Part shown: positions 34,629-42,943 of the stretch, piece after piece | Position numbering within the stretch: the stretch's first letter is position 1 | Layout of the letters: each line of letters starts with the position of its first letter | Assembly (NCBI GenBank): GCA_003217735.2 | Contig: CP031585.1 | Span: 496,001-560,000 of the forward strand | Length of the DNA: 64,000 bases | DNA from: Marinibacterium anthonyi | GTDB taxonomy: Bacteria > Pseudomonadota > Alphaproteobacteria > Rhodobacterales > Rhodobacteraceae | Direction of reading: 5' to 3' | Position numbers and translations under genes: made by a program | The notes under the pieces: generated by a model | Seen by the model: only the letters and a program-made list of their open reading frames with translations | The model's database searches: none | What the model was told of the DNA's origin: nothing

Positions 34629-36080
34629 TCACAGACGGCGGGCGATGCGGGCGATGCCTTCGGGAATGCGCGCGGCGGGGATCGAGGAATAGGCCAGTCG
34701 GAAGAAATTCCGGGGCCGGTTCGCGGCATGAAAGAAAGGCGCTCCGGGTTCGATCAGGACGCCGTCGGCTTGCAGCGCGGCGGCCAGGTCCGATGTGTCG
34801 GTATGGCCCGGCGCCTGCATCCACAGCGAAGATCCGCCGAAGACGCCGCGCCCGGCGATGGTCAGCTTGTGGCGGGCGATTTCTTCTTCGGTCACCTTGC
34901 GGCGTTCGTGCAGGACGCCGGCCATGCGGCGGATCTGGGCATCGTAATGGCCCAGCGACAGGAAATAGGCGGCGGTGCGCTGGATATGGCCGGGCGGGTG
35001 GCGCAACACGCTGGCGCGCAGGGCGCGGGCCTCGCGGATGAAGGGTTCGGAGCCGACGAGGTAGCCCAGGCGCAGGCCGGGGAAGAGCGATTTCGAGAAG
35101 CTGCCGACATAGATCACCCGGCCTTCGGCATCCAGAGATTTGAGCGCCGGGGAGGGCGGGCGGAGGAAGGACATTTCGAATTCGTAGTCGTCTTCCACGA
35201 TCACGGCGCCGATGTCGCGCGCGCGGGCCAGCAGCGCCTTGCGGCGGGCCAGCGGCATGGTGGCGGTGGTGGGCGACTGGTGGCTGGGGGTGGTGAAGAT
35301 CACATCCGTCCGGTCGGGGATGTCGCCGGGCGGCAACCCGTCGGCATCGACACGCAGCGGCGACAGCGCGCAGCCGGTCTGGACCAGGATGTCGCGCTGC
35401 GCGTGATAGCAGGGGTCTTCGATGGCGGCGCGGCGGTCGCGGTTCAGCAGGATCTGGGCGGTCAGCCACAGGGCGTTCTGGGCGCCCAACGTGATCAGGA
35501 TGTCCTGCGGGCGGGCGGTGATACCACGGCGGGGCAGGGTGTGGCGGGCGATGAATTCCACCAGCAGGGGATCGTCGGCGTCGTAGTAATCGGTGGTCAG
35601 CGCGGTGAAGTCCTTTTGCCCCAGCGCCTGCATGGCGCAAAGCCGCCAGTTGGCATGATCGAACAGCGCCGGGTCGGCCTGGCCGTAGACGAACGGGTAG
35701 CGGAAGCGCTGCCAGTCGCGGGGTTTGACGGGTGTGTCGCCGCCGGTGAAACGACGGACCATGGCCGCGGACCAATCGATGGCGTCAGAGCTGCGGGGCG
35801 TCGGGGTGAAGCTGGGCGGGACAGGGGCGTTGTCGGAGACGTAATACCCCGAGCGCCCGCGCGAGGTGAGGTAGTCGTTGGCCAGCAGTTCAGTGTAGGC
35901 CAACGTGACGGTGATGCGCGACACACCCAGGTGGCGGGCCAGGGCGCGGGATGACGGGAGCTTTTCGCCCTTGTGGAAGCGGCCCGAGAGGATGCCTTCG
36001 GCGACCATCTGCTGGATCCGGGCCTGCAGGGTGCCCTGTGCGTCGGGCGCCAGGAAGAAGGTGTCGACAGAGATGGCCAT
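34629..36080 (-). CDS. MocR/PdxR-family regulator, TauR-like (GntR HTH plus aminotransferase domain)
   Basis: 483 residues from ATG 36080 (MAISVDTFFLAPDAQGTLQ). Residues about 10-75 are a GntR winged helix (IQQMVAEGILSGRFHKGEKLPSSRALARHLGVSR). The rest is a class I aminotransferase fold with the PLP-binding Lys in GSFSKSLFPGLRLGY. Proteins with this N-terminus include TauR, which activates taurine use in Rhodobacter. Here it faces xsc-soe across a small gene, and TauR-like repeats lie upstream of both, so control of sulfoacetaldehyde use is likely. tpa and tauABC are not adjacent, so the inducer could differ from taurine. Confidence 0.85.
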   Translation of the reverse strand: MAISVDTFFLAPDAQGTLQARIQQMVAEGILSGRFHKGEKLPSSRALARHLGVSRITVTLAYTELLANDYLTSRGRSGYYVSDNAPVPPSFTPTPRSSDAIDWSAAMVRRFTGGDTPVKPRDWQRFRYPFVYGQADPALFDHANWRLCAMQALGQKDFTALTTDYYDADDPLLVEFIARHTLPRRGITARPQDILITLGAQNALWLTAQILLNRDRRAAIEDPCYHAQRDILVQTGCALSPLRVDADGLPPGDIPDRTDVIFTTPSHQSPTTATMPLARRKALLARARDIGAVIVEDDYEFEMSFLRPPSPALKSLDAEGRVIYVGSFSKSLFPGLRLGYLVGSEPFIREARALRASVLRHPPGHIQRTAAYFLSLGHYDAQIRRMAGVLHERRKVTEEEIARHKLTIAGRGVFGGSSLWMQAPGHTDTSDLAAALQADGVLIEPGAPFFHAANRPRNFFRLAYSSIPAARIPEGIARIARRL

Positions 36081-36181
36081 GGCTGTCCGGCGGGTGGGGT
36101 GCGGAAGATGGGTCGGATGACCCATCTTACGAACATGGGTAGGATGGGTCCTTTGGACCCATCGTTGCCGGGAAGGATACG

Positions 36182-36213
36182 CTGGACTTACGGCGCGCGC
36201 AATCTGGCCTTAC
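36182..36213 (+). promoter_or_regulatory. TauR-box-like direct repeats upstream of the regulator gene
   Basis: CTGGACTTAC (36182-36191) and CTGGCCTTAC (36204-36213), 22 bases start to start, 100 bases before the regulator's ATG and reaching the stop codon of the epimerase gene. Same sequence and spacing as the pair at 34150-34182 but on the opposite strand relative to its gene, which could mean autorepression. Confidence 0.5.
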
Positions 36214-37151
36214 GCGTGGTCCGCCGCCAGGCGCTCCAGCAATGCCTCGGCACTGGCCTTGAAGTCGAACTTCGGCCGCCAGTCCCAGTCCGTGCGCGCC
36301 GGCGTGCTGTCCATCTCGTCAGGGCCGCCGCCGACGAAGCCCACCACTTTCTCGTCCGGCTGGAAGTCGCAGGTGAAGCCCTGGACCCTTGCCTTCAGCT
36401 CCTCGGCGATCTGGGCGGCCGTCACTGTATAGCCGTGCAGGTTGTAGCCCGGGGTCTGCAGCCGCGATCCGTCGGCGCGGGTGATCTGGACAATGCTGTC
36501 GACCACGTCGTCGAGGAACAGGTTCGACATGCCGGTCTCGGGGTGGACCGGAAAGGTAAAGGGCCGCCCCTCGACCGCCGCGCGGAAGGCGTGGCTGGGG
36601 TAGGCGGTCATTGCGGCGGGCGGCGCGAAGGGCGACAGCACCATCGGGAAGCGCAGGCAGCGGAAATCGACCCCGTGCACCCGGCGCAGGTAATGGCCCA
36701 TGCGTTCCACGGCGACCTTGGTGGCGCCATAGATCGTCTCGGGCCATTGGGGGGCGTCAACCGCCAGCGGCGAAGGCAGGCCCGGCCCATAGGTCGCCAC
36801 GGACGAAGAGAACACGAAGGGCCCCGGGACAAGGTCGCGGGCCATCTGCATCAAGGTGACCGAGGCGGTGGCATTGATGGCCCACGCGGCCTCGGGATTG
36901 GCCTCCGAACTGCCGGACAGCAGCGAGGCGAGATGGATGATGGCATCGGGCTTGTGTTCGGTCATCGTCCGGCGCAGCAGGTCGCTGTCGCGGACGTCGC
37001 CCGCGACGACCGCATGGCGGGCTTCGGAATGCGGACCTTCGGAGCCCGGCAGATCGAAGCTGACGACGCGGCTGCCCTGTGATTCCAGCCGCGTGGCGAC
37101 CAGCCGGCCCAGGTTGCCGTTGCCCCCGGTGATCAGGATCGTATCGGTCAT
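36210..37151 (-). CDS. NAD-dependent epimerase/dehydratase (extended SDR)
   Basis: 313 residues. The Rossmann motif is ILITGGNGNLGRLVATRL at the N-terminus; the catalytic Tyr-x3-Lys is IYGATKVAVE at about residue 147, with the Ser in FVFSSSVATYG. It resembles the D-erythronate dehydrogenase/uronate dehydrogenase branch of the extended SDRs. Start ATG 37151 follows a GGGAGGAG site. Substrate undetermined. It lies between the TauR-like gene and the Lrp gene, same direction, but no functional tie is clear. Confidence 0.88.
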   Translation of the reverse strand: MTDTILITGGNGNLGRLVATRLESQGSRVVSFDLPGSEGPHSEARHAVVAGDVRDSDLLRRTMTEHKPDAIIHLASLLSGSSEANPEAAWAINATASVTLMQMARDLVPGPFVFSSSVATYGPGLPSPLAVDAPQWPETIYGATKVAVERMGHYLRRVHGVDFRCLRFPMVLSPFAPPAAMTAYPSHAFRAAVEGRPFTFPVHPETGMSNLFLDDVVDSIVQITRADGSRLQTPGYNLHGYTVTAAQIAEELKARVQGFTCDFQPDEKVVGFVGGGPDEMDSTPARTDWDWRPKFDFKASAEALLERLAADHA

Positions 37152-37207
37152 GTCTGTCTCCTCCCGCCCGCCACTATGGCTGCTGGACCCGGACAGGGGA
37201 AGCTTGG

Positions 37208-37666
37208 TCACAAAGGCAGGGCGGTGGTCTTGAACACGGTCCTGAGCGCGAAGGAGCTTTGCATCTGCGCCACCCCGGGCAGGCGGGCCAGGTACTGGCG
37301 GTGGATGCGGGCGAAATCCTCGGTATCTTCGGCGACGACCTTCAGGATGTAATCGGCCGTGCCCGCCATCAGGTGGCATTCCAGCACGTCGGGAATGCGC
37401 GACACGGCCTTTTCGAAGGCGTCCAGCACCTCGTCCGCCTGGCCTTGCAGGGTGATTTCGACAAAGACCGTGGTCGGCACGCCCAGCTTGCGGGCGTCCA
37501 GCAGGGCCACGTAGTCGCGGATATACCCTTCGGCCTCCAGCCGCTGGACCCGGCGGTGACAGGCCGAGGCCGACAGGTTGACCTGCGCCGACAGGTCGGC
37601 ATTGGAAATGCGACCCTTGCGCTGAAGGGCGTCGAGGATACGGCGGTCTGTCGCGTCAAGGGTCAT
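37208..37666 (-). CDS. Lrp/AsnC-family transcriptional regulator
   Basis: 152 residues. HTH at residues about 5-55 (LDATDRRILDALQRKGRISN, ACHRRVQRLEAEGYI), then the ligand-binding RAM domain (VFVEITLQG, ECHLMAGTADYILKVVAEDTE). Divergent from alanine dehydrogenase with 138 bases between, containing a symmetric AT-rich element; it most likely activates ald in response to alanine, as AldR/AlaR-type proteins do. Confidence 0.92.
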   Translation of the reverse strand: MTLDATDRRILDALQRKGRISNADLSAQVNLSASACHRRVQRLEAEGYIRDYVALLDARKLGVPTTVFVEITLQGQADEVLDAFEKAVSRIPDVLECHLMAGTADYILKVVAEDTEDFARIHRQYLARLPGVAQMQSSFALRTVFKTTALPL

Positions 37667-37701
37667 CTGGGGTGGAATCTCCGAACATATGGGTAATTCA
37701 T

Positions 37702-37716
37702 CGAAGAATATTCGAA
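37702..37716. promoter_or_regulatory. Lrp-type symmetric site between the regulator and ald
   Basis: CGAAGAATATTCGAA contains the perfect 8-bp palindrome GAATATTC flanked by near-symmetric CGAA/CGAA. AT-rich centre and dyad fit Lrp/AsnC sites. It is 36 bases before the regulator start and 89 before ald. Confidence 0.5.
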
Positions 37717-37804
37717 AGCTGGGCCAAAGGGCGAGAGGGAAATCATGCACCTTGCGCGGCGGCTCTGGCACGCTTGCAGGCATATGACATGGGGAGGAAT
37801 GACA

Positions 37805-38923
37805 ATGAAGATCGGATGTCCGAAAGAGATCAAGCCGCAGGAGTTCCGCGTGGGTCTGACACCCAACGCGGCCCTGGAACTGGCCGCGCATGGTCATGAG
37901 GTGCTGATCGAGACGGGCGCGGGGCTGGGCTCCGGGTTTTCGGACGCGGATTACATCGCGGCGGGCGCCCGGATGATCGCCACGGCCGAGGAGGTCTTTG
38001 CCGCGGCCGAGATGATCGTGAAGGTCAAGGAGCCGCAGGCGGTCGAGCGGGCGATGCTGCGCGAGGGGCAGGTGCTGTTCACATACCTCCACCTGGCGCC
38101 GGACCCGGAACAGACGCGGGACCTGCTGGCCTCGGGCTGCACGGCGATCGCGTATGAAACGGTGACGGATGCGGGGGGCGGGCTGCCGCTGTTGGCGCCG
38201 ATGTCCGAGGTGGCCGGGCGGCTGGCGCCGCAGGTGGGGGCCTGGTGCCTGCAAAAGGTCAATGGCGGACGCGGTGTGCTGATGGGCGGAATCCCCGGCG
38301 TCGGACCGGCGAAGGTCGTGGTGATCGGCGGCGGGGTGGTGGGCACCCACGCGGCGCGAGTCGCGGCCGGGATGGGGGCCGACGTGACGGTGCTGGACCG
38401 GTCGCTGCCGCGGATGCGGTATCTGGACGATGTCTTTGGCGGCGTGTTTTCCACGCGCTTCGCCAGCACGGCCCACACGGCCGAGATGGTGGCCCAGGCC
38501 GACCTGGTGATCGGCGCCGTGCTGGTGCCGGGGGCGGCGGCGCCCAAGCTGGTCAGCCGGGCGCAGCTGTCGGACATGAAGCCCGGTGCGGCGGTGGTGG
38601 ACGTGGCCATCGACCAGGGTGGGTGTTTCGAGACGTCCCGGGCGACGACGCACCAGGATCCGATCTACGAGGTGGACGGGGTCGTGCATTACTGCGTGGC
38701 GAACATGCCGGGGGCGGTGGCGCGGACGTCGACGATCGGGCTGGGGAACGCGACGCTGCCCTTCGTGCTGGCGCTGGCCGACAAGGGGTGGCGGCAGGCC
38801 TGCGAGGACGATCCGCACCTGCTGGCCGGGCTGAATGTCCATGCCGGGCGGCTGACCTATTACGCGGTGGGAAAGGCGCTGGGCATCGACGTGATCGCGC
38901 CGGCCATCGCCCTGCGGGGCTGA
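37805..38923 (+). CDS. ald: Alanine dehydrogenase
   Basis: 372 residues, NAD-dependent oxidative deamination of L-alanine to pyruvate and ammonia. MKIGCPKEIKPQEFRVGLTP holds the substrate-binding Arg, MIVKVKEPQ the catalytic Lys, and the Rossmann motif is VVVIGGGVVGTHAARVAAGMG. The LAPEP-like segment reads FTYLHLAPDPEQT with the catalytic His. ATG 37805 has a GGAGGA site; the open frame to 37745 was rejected. In taurine-using roseobacters ald recycles alanine made by taurine:pyruvate aminotransferase, so its closeness to xsc is meaningful. Confidence 0.95.
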   Translation: MKIGCPKEIKPQEFRVGLTPNAALELAAHGHEVLIETGAGLGSGFSDADYIAAGARMIATAEEVFAAAEMIVKVKEPQAVERAMLREGQVLFTYLHLAPDPEQTRDLLASGCTAIAYETVTDAGGGLPLLAPMSEVAGRLAPQVGAWCLQKVNGGRGVLMGGIPGVGPAKVVVIGGGVVGTHAARVAAGMGADVTVLDRSLPRMRYLDDVFGGVFSTRFASTAHTAEMVAQADLVIGAVLVPGAAAPKLVSRAQLSDMKPGAAVVDVAIDQGGCFETSRATTHQDPIYEVDGVVHYCVANMPGAVARTSTIGLGNATLPFVLALADKGWRQACEDDPHLLAGLNVHAGRLTYYAVGKALGIDVIAPAIALRG

Positions 38924-39341
38924 GGGGGCAATCCCTCGTGGGTCTGGCCTGTCCATGGCCGGCGGGGGAAGGCTGTCCCACGCGTGGGACATTTTCGGGG
39001 CGAGGGATTTCAATGAGTTACAGGGGCGGATTTACGATTCTTTAGGGATTGGGGGGCTTGGCGGAGAAGGATGGGATGTTGCTCGGGGTCCGGTCATTGC
39101 CTGGAGATTGGCATACCGCCAGAGGGGTTGAGGTCTGGTATGCGGCCTTTTCTGTCGTCCGTGAGTTCGCTTGGAAACAGCGCTTCCGGCCATCTGTTGC
39201 CTTTCCAACCTGGCTCTGCGAACGACCGGCCCCAGCCCATAGCTGCCTGTCACGCCCCTGCGCCGTGACGCTGCCCCGCGCGCCTCTGAAGGCAGAAAAC
39301 TAACGATTTCTGGTCGGCCGGCGAGCGCTTTCTAGCAGGCG
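38924..39341. other. Intergenic region at the left edge of the AT-richer patch
   Basis: 418 bases without a convincing gene. It holds the ald terminator palindrome at 38974-38991. From about 39060 the composition shifts and only short frames are open, none with a ribosome-binding site or domain. Looks like sequence debris beside the AAA-DUF4435 gene; no inverted repeats or target duplications mark an element boundary. Confidence 0.6.
38974..38991 (+). terminator. Palindromic terminator after ald
   Basis: TGTCCCACGCGTGGGACA is an 18-base perfect palindrome that folds into a 7-bp stem with a CGCG tetraloop, followed by TTTTC, 50 bases after the ald stop. Intrinsic terminator; as a double-stranded palindrome it could also bind a protein. 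Confidence 0.7.
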
Positions 39342-39655
39342 TCAAAGAGCTGTCACGTCGGGAAGAACCTTTCCAAGCGCGACCTTGAGCTTGTCCGCCT
39401 TGGGATCTAGCAGGGAGCGGGTAATCCAGCTTTCAAACGCACTCTTTGAGGTGTTTTTCAGTTTCTTAGCCGCCAGCGCTATTAGGGCTTTGTTGTCGAA
39501 GTTGGCCAATAACACTGGTAGATCGCATTTGCTGACCGCGTTTTCGATCCGTTCACGGGCTTCTTTAGCAACGTCAGCGACATCAAGGGCGGCGGTTCGT
39601 TCGGCGTAGATTCTGGCTAAGTCTGCTGAATCTTCAGCGTCCTTCAAGTCTATTT
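39342..39655 (-). pseudogene. C-terminal part of the AAA-DUF4435 protein, in the -1 frame
   Basis: About 103 codons open in the frame that a -1 shift at the A6 run would enter: after CTT AAA AAA the -1 reading gives ATA GAC TTG AAG and continues to the stop at 39342. There is no ATG or GTG near its beginning, only a TTG (39647) without a ribosome-binding site, so independent translation is doubtful. The predicted helical stretch (VAKEARERIENAVSKCDLPV, LANFDNKALIALAAKKLK, then LGKVLPDV) fits the missing C-terminal end of DUF4435 proteins. Either the gene is broken by a 1-base change or frameshifting restores it. Confidence 0.65.
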
Positions 39656-41014
39656 TTTAAGTGTTCTATCGATCCGCCGGCGACAGTACCGCAGTACGAC
39701 ATCCTCAATTGATCCGGGTCTGGTAACCTCCGATAGAACATCTTGAGTCAGCGAATTCAATTTTGATTTCAGTTCTTCCTCTTGATATTTCTCCTCCTGC
39801 AAGATTGCAGTGGCAATTTCCGGGAGCAAGAACAAGTTCTCAATTTCCGAGACAGGCAGCACCTCCACTCCAAGCGAAAGAAGCCGTTTCTTGTCGTCGT
39901 CATTATAGTCGTCGGCATCTACAATGCCCGAGCAGGTGATGCGCGTAAGACTCGCATTGTGCCGCATCGTTGCTACCGCATGGATAACATTCTCGCACGC
40001 ACCCCGCGGTATCACTGTCCAATCTGGATAGCAGGCTCGATAGATCGCAATGTCCAGGCTGGAGCCGGTGCCTTCCACAAACAAGATCGGCTTGCGACTA
40101 CCGAGGATCAGCGTCGCCACTTCCTCGCTGAAGCCAGTATCTTCGGGTACTTCCTCGATTTCCCATTGGCCAGGCATCTGGTAGCGGCGGATAACGAATT
40201 TTTGACCCGCTCGGGACCCTACGAAATCAAGGTCATGTGTGATAACTAGGAACGCGCAATCGGGCCGCGCCGCTTCGACTTCATCCCACAGCCTGCCAAG
40301 AATTGCACGGTGGACATGGAGTTCCGGTTCATCGAAAATTAGAACGGAATCCGGTTCGGCAACCAGAACTTGACCCAGCATGTAGAAAACAGAGCGCTCC
40401 CCATCACTCATTTCGGCAGCGCTGTACGGCGGTTGACCATCAGCGGTCGCGTTAATGTCATCTCCGGACACTCGGAGTGCGCGGTGAGGCATAATACGAT
40501 TCCAGATCGAAATAAGTACCTGGAAGCGTGTTAGCTCAGGCTTTTCGAGATTTCCGGCGTGAGCCGCATTGTGGGTTCGGAGCGCGACATTGGATTGCTC
40601 TGCGAACAGCGCCTGCACGAGAAAGTCGAAATCATTGAGAAGAAATGTCTCCGCCTTTTGACCCCATCTACTATCCGCCCGGTGTTCTGGTCCTTGCCCT
40701 TCCCTGGCATTCACGTACCCAAAGCGCAATCCAGTGCGTGCCTTCTGCTCACTGATTTTCGCGACAGTTGGGTTGAGACTTAGGGAACGATGCGCCGAGA
40801 TGCGATGGGCTTTATCGCCCCACTGGTTCTCAGCCTGCGCAGCTAGTCGAGTTTTGCCGCTTCCATTCGCTCCGACGAAGAAAGTTGATGAACCGGATTC
40901 TAGCTCAATGGCTACAGGGCTCTCAAAAAAATCAGGGACTTCGAAAGTAAAGGTCAAAGTGAGTGCTTTTCTGATATCGCCACGCTCCAAATCCTGCCTC
41001 GGTCGGAGTGACAA
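39650..41014 (-). CDS. AAA ATPase fused to DUF4435 (TOPRIM-like nuclease), PARIS/OLD-type defence protein
   Basis: 454 residues. The ABC/SMC-like ATPase has Walker A GANGSGKT (48-55), signature SDGER (203-207), Walker B VLIFDEPE (224-231) and the switch His260 in VITHDLDF. A TOPRIM-like DUF4435 domain follows from about 308: Glu314 in LFVEGTGSS and Asp366-x-Asp368 in GIVDADDYN. This is the architecture of AriA plus AriB of PARIS in one chain; related OLD nucleases are alternatives. The start is uncertain: no ATG precedes Walker A, only TTG at 41014 or 40990. The protein stops at TAG right after AAA AAA and its C-terminus continues in the -1 frame. Base composition is clearly AT-richer than neighbours, suggesting transfer. 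Target and activity unproven. Confidence 0.8.
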   Translation of the reverse strand: MSLRPRQDLERGDIRKALTLTFTFEVPDFFESPVAIELESGSSTFFVGANGSGKTRLAAQAENQWGDKAHRISAHRSLSLNPTVAKISEQKARTGLRFGYVNAREGQGPEHRADSRWGQKAETFLLNDFDFLVQALFAEQSNVALRTHNAAHAGNLEKPELTRFQVLISIWNRIMPHRALRVSGDDINATADGQPPYSAAEMSDGERSVFYMLGQVLVAEPDSVLIFDEPELHVHRAILGRLWDEVEAARPDCAFLVITHDLDFVGSRAGQKFVIRRYQMPGQWEIEEVPEDTGFSEEVATLILGSRKPILFVEGTGSSLDIAIYRACYPDWTVIPRGACENVIHAVATMRHNASLTRITCSGIVDADDYNDDDKKRLLSLGVEVLPVSEIENLFLLPEIATAILQEEKYQEEELKSKLNSLTQDVLSEVTRPGSIEDVVLRYCRRRIDRTLKK

Positions 41015-41282
41015 TACAACAATGAAATTTGGCGAAGGAGAACCCCGGAAAGGCGACTGTTGGTTCTAGGCCGAGATCACCCGCCGACATGGGAAGCCTC
41101 GCCTCAACAGCCAGGTTTGCTACCTGCGCTTCGCGGCCCCTCATGCGGTGCGCAGCGAAGATCCGCTTCCCGCCCTTCTTACTTAAGGCTGCGCGCCGGA
41201 CAGATGACTGCATCCGGCTCAAACCGGAGTTTCCCGCAACCACCCACCCCGGTTGCCCGGGGCGCGCGGGGGCGGGCCTGTC
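41015..41282. other. Non-coding spacer at the right edge of the AT-richer patch
   Basis: 268 bases between the start of the AAA-DUF4435 gene and the MscS stop. Frames are open in several directions but none has a ribosome-binding site or domain character. It must hold the promoter of the defence-like gene; no clear -35/-10 pair was found. Confidence 0.5.
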
Positions 41283-42086
41283 TCAGGCGCTTTTGACGAT
41301 CTCGACCGCGTGGGGGTAGGGGATCGAGATGCCGTTGGCGTCGAAGGCCTCTTTCACGGCCTTGGTCAGGTGGAACTTGAGGTCCCAGTAATCGGAGGCC
41401 TTGCACCACAGCCGGGCGCTGATATCGACCGAACTGTCGCCCAGGTTGGTGACCCGGGCCCAGGGCGCGGGGTCGTCGAAGACGCGGCCATCCGCCTTGG
41501 CGAGGTCAAGGATGATCTGCATCGCCCGGTCCGCGTTGTCGTCGTAATCGATGCCGAACGTCAGGTCGCAGCGGCGCGTGGTATGGTGCGAGTAATTGGT
41601 GATGATGGTGCCCCAGCACTGGCCGTTGGGCAGGATGATCTGGACATTGTCGGGGGTCACCAGTTCGGTCATGAACAGATTGAGATCGGCCACGGTGCCC
41701 GAGGTGCCGCCGATGTCGACATACTGGCCCAGCTTGTAGGGCCGGAAGAGGATCAGCATGACCCCCGCCGCCAGGTCGCCCAGCGTGCCCTGCAGCGCCA
41801 GGCCGATGGCCAGCGAGGCCGCACCCAGGACGGCGACAAGGCTGGTGGCCTGGATGCCGAAGATGCCCAGCACCGCGATGAAGACCATCAGCAGGATGCC
41901 CCACTTGATCAGGCTCGAGAAGAAGCTGGCCAGCGTCTGGTCGATGCGCGGCGTCTTGGCCAGCCGCCGCCTGACGGTGCCGCTGAGCGCGCCCGCCAGG
42001 ATCCAGCCCAGGATCAGGACGACCAGGGCCTTCACGGCATTGAGCAAAATCGGCGTGTACGCCTCGACGTTATCGAGAAGGTCCAT
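41283..42086 (-). CDS. Small-conductance mechanosensitive channel (MscS family)
   Basis: 267 residues, the size of E. coli MscS. Three transmembrane helices precede the beta domain; the pore helix is recognisable in AVLGAASLAIGLALQGTLGD and LAAGVMLILFRPYKLGQYV, with the Ala/Gly packing pattern. The cytoplasmic vestibule runs to the end (VTPDNVQIILPNGQCWGTII). Opens on osmotic downshock. Divergent from the GST gene with 158 bases between. Confidence 0.93.
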   Translation of the reverse strand: MDLLDNVEAYTPILLNAVKALVVLILGWILAGALSGTVRRRLAKTPRIDQTLASFFSSLIKWGILLMVFIAVLGIFGIQATSLVAVLGAASLAIGLALQGTLGDLAAGVMLILFRPYKLGQYVDIGGTSGTVADLNLFMTELVTPDNVQIILPNGQCWGTIITNYSHHTTRRCDLTFGIDYDDNADRAMQIILDLAKADGRVFDDPAPWARVTNLGDSSVDISARLWCKASDYWDLKFHLTKAVKEAFDANGISIPYPHAVEIVKSA

Positions 42087-42244
42087 GGGTCTTGTCCTCG
42101 TAGAAATCGGTGCTCACTGCCCTGAAAACACCACGTTATCGTATGATGCGCAATCTTTGTCCGCTGTTGCACACTTTGCGCCATGGATGATCGGCACCGG
42201 ACTGCCTAGGTAGCCTGAGACTGCCAGACGACAAGGAGTTCCCC

Positions 42245-42943
42245 ATGGCCGACCTTTCCGACTTTCCGATCACCCGCCGCTGGCCGGCGGAAAACCCTGA
42301 CGTGATACAGCTTTATTCCTTTCCCACGCCGAACGGGGTGAAGGTGTCCATCGCGCTGGAAGAACTGGGTCTGCCCTACGAGGCGCACCTGGTGACGCTG
42401 GCCGATGCCGATGTCAAAAGCCCCGAGTTCCTGTCGCTGAACCCCAATAACAAGATCCCCGCCATCGTCGACCCCGAAGGGCCGGACGGCGCGCCGATCG
42501 GGCTGTTCGAAAGCGGCGCGATCCTGATCTACCTGGCCGAGAAGGCCGGCAGGCTGATGGGGACCACGGCAAGCGACAAGGCCCGGGTCACCCAGTGGCT
42601 GATGTTCCAGATGGCCGGGGTCGGGCCGATGTTCGGGCAGCTGGGCTATTTCTACAAGTTCGCCGGCAGCGAGATCGAAGATCCCCGCCCGCTGGAACGC
42701 TATGTCAACGAGGCCAAGCGCCTGCTGAACGTGATCGAGGCGCAGCTTGACGGGCGCGACTGGATCGCCGGCGATTTCTCGGTCGCCGATATCGCCATTG
42801 CGCCCTGGCTGTGGGCGCTGGATTTCTACGGGGCGAAGGACGTGCTGGATTGGGACAGCCGTCCGCGCACCGTCGGCTACCTGGAACGGTTCCTTGCGCG
42901 ACCGGCGGTTGGCAGGGGCATGGCCATTCCCCCGCGCGACTGA
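42245..42943 (+). CDS. Glutathione S-transferase, YghU/Nu-like
   Basis: 232 residues. N-terminal thioredoxin fold with an extended beginning (ITRRWPAENPDVIQLYSFPTPNGVKVSIALEELG), NPNNKIPAIVD (cis-Pro) and LFESGAILIYLAEK (Glu-Ser glutathione site); C-terminal helical domain with DWIAGDFSVADIAIAPWL. The TPNGVKVS segment is that of the Nu/YfcG-YghU group, which has disulfide-bond reductase activity. An AAGGAG site precedes the ATG. A short tandem repeat starts at its stop codon. Confidence 0.92.
   Translation: MADLSDFPITRRWPAENPDVIQLYSFPTPNGVKVSIALEELGLPYEAHLVTLADADVKSPEFLSLNPNNKIPAIVDPEGPDGAPIGLFESGAILIYLAEKAGRLMGTTASDKARVTQWLMFQMAGVGPMFGQLGYFYKFAGSEIEDPRPLERYVNEAKRLLNVIEAQLDGRDWIAGDFSVADIAIAPWLWALDFYGAKDVLDWDSRPRTVGYLERFLARPAVGRGMAIPPRD

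Noticed and set aside
39049-39303. Short rightward frames left of the AAA-DUF4435 gene
   Set aside because: No ribosome-binding site, no recognised domain and several overlapping alternatives; treated as intergenic debris.
38900-41300. Integrated prophage or integrative element around the AT-richer patch
   Set aside because: No integrase, tRNA or attachment duplication was found; only a single gene with foreign composition.
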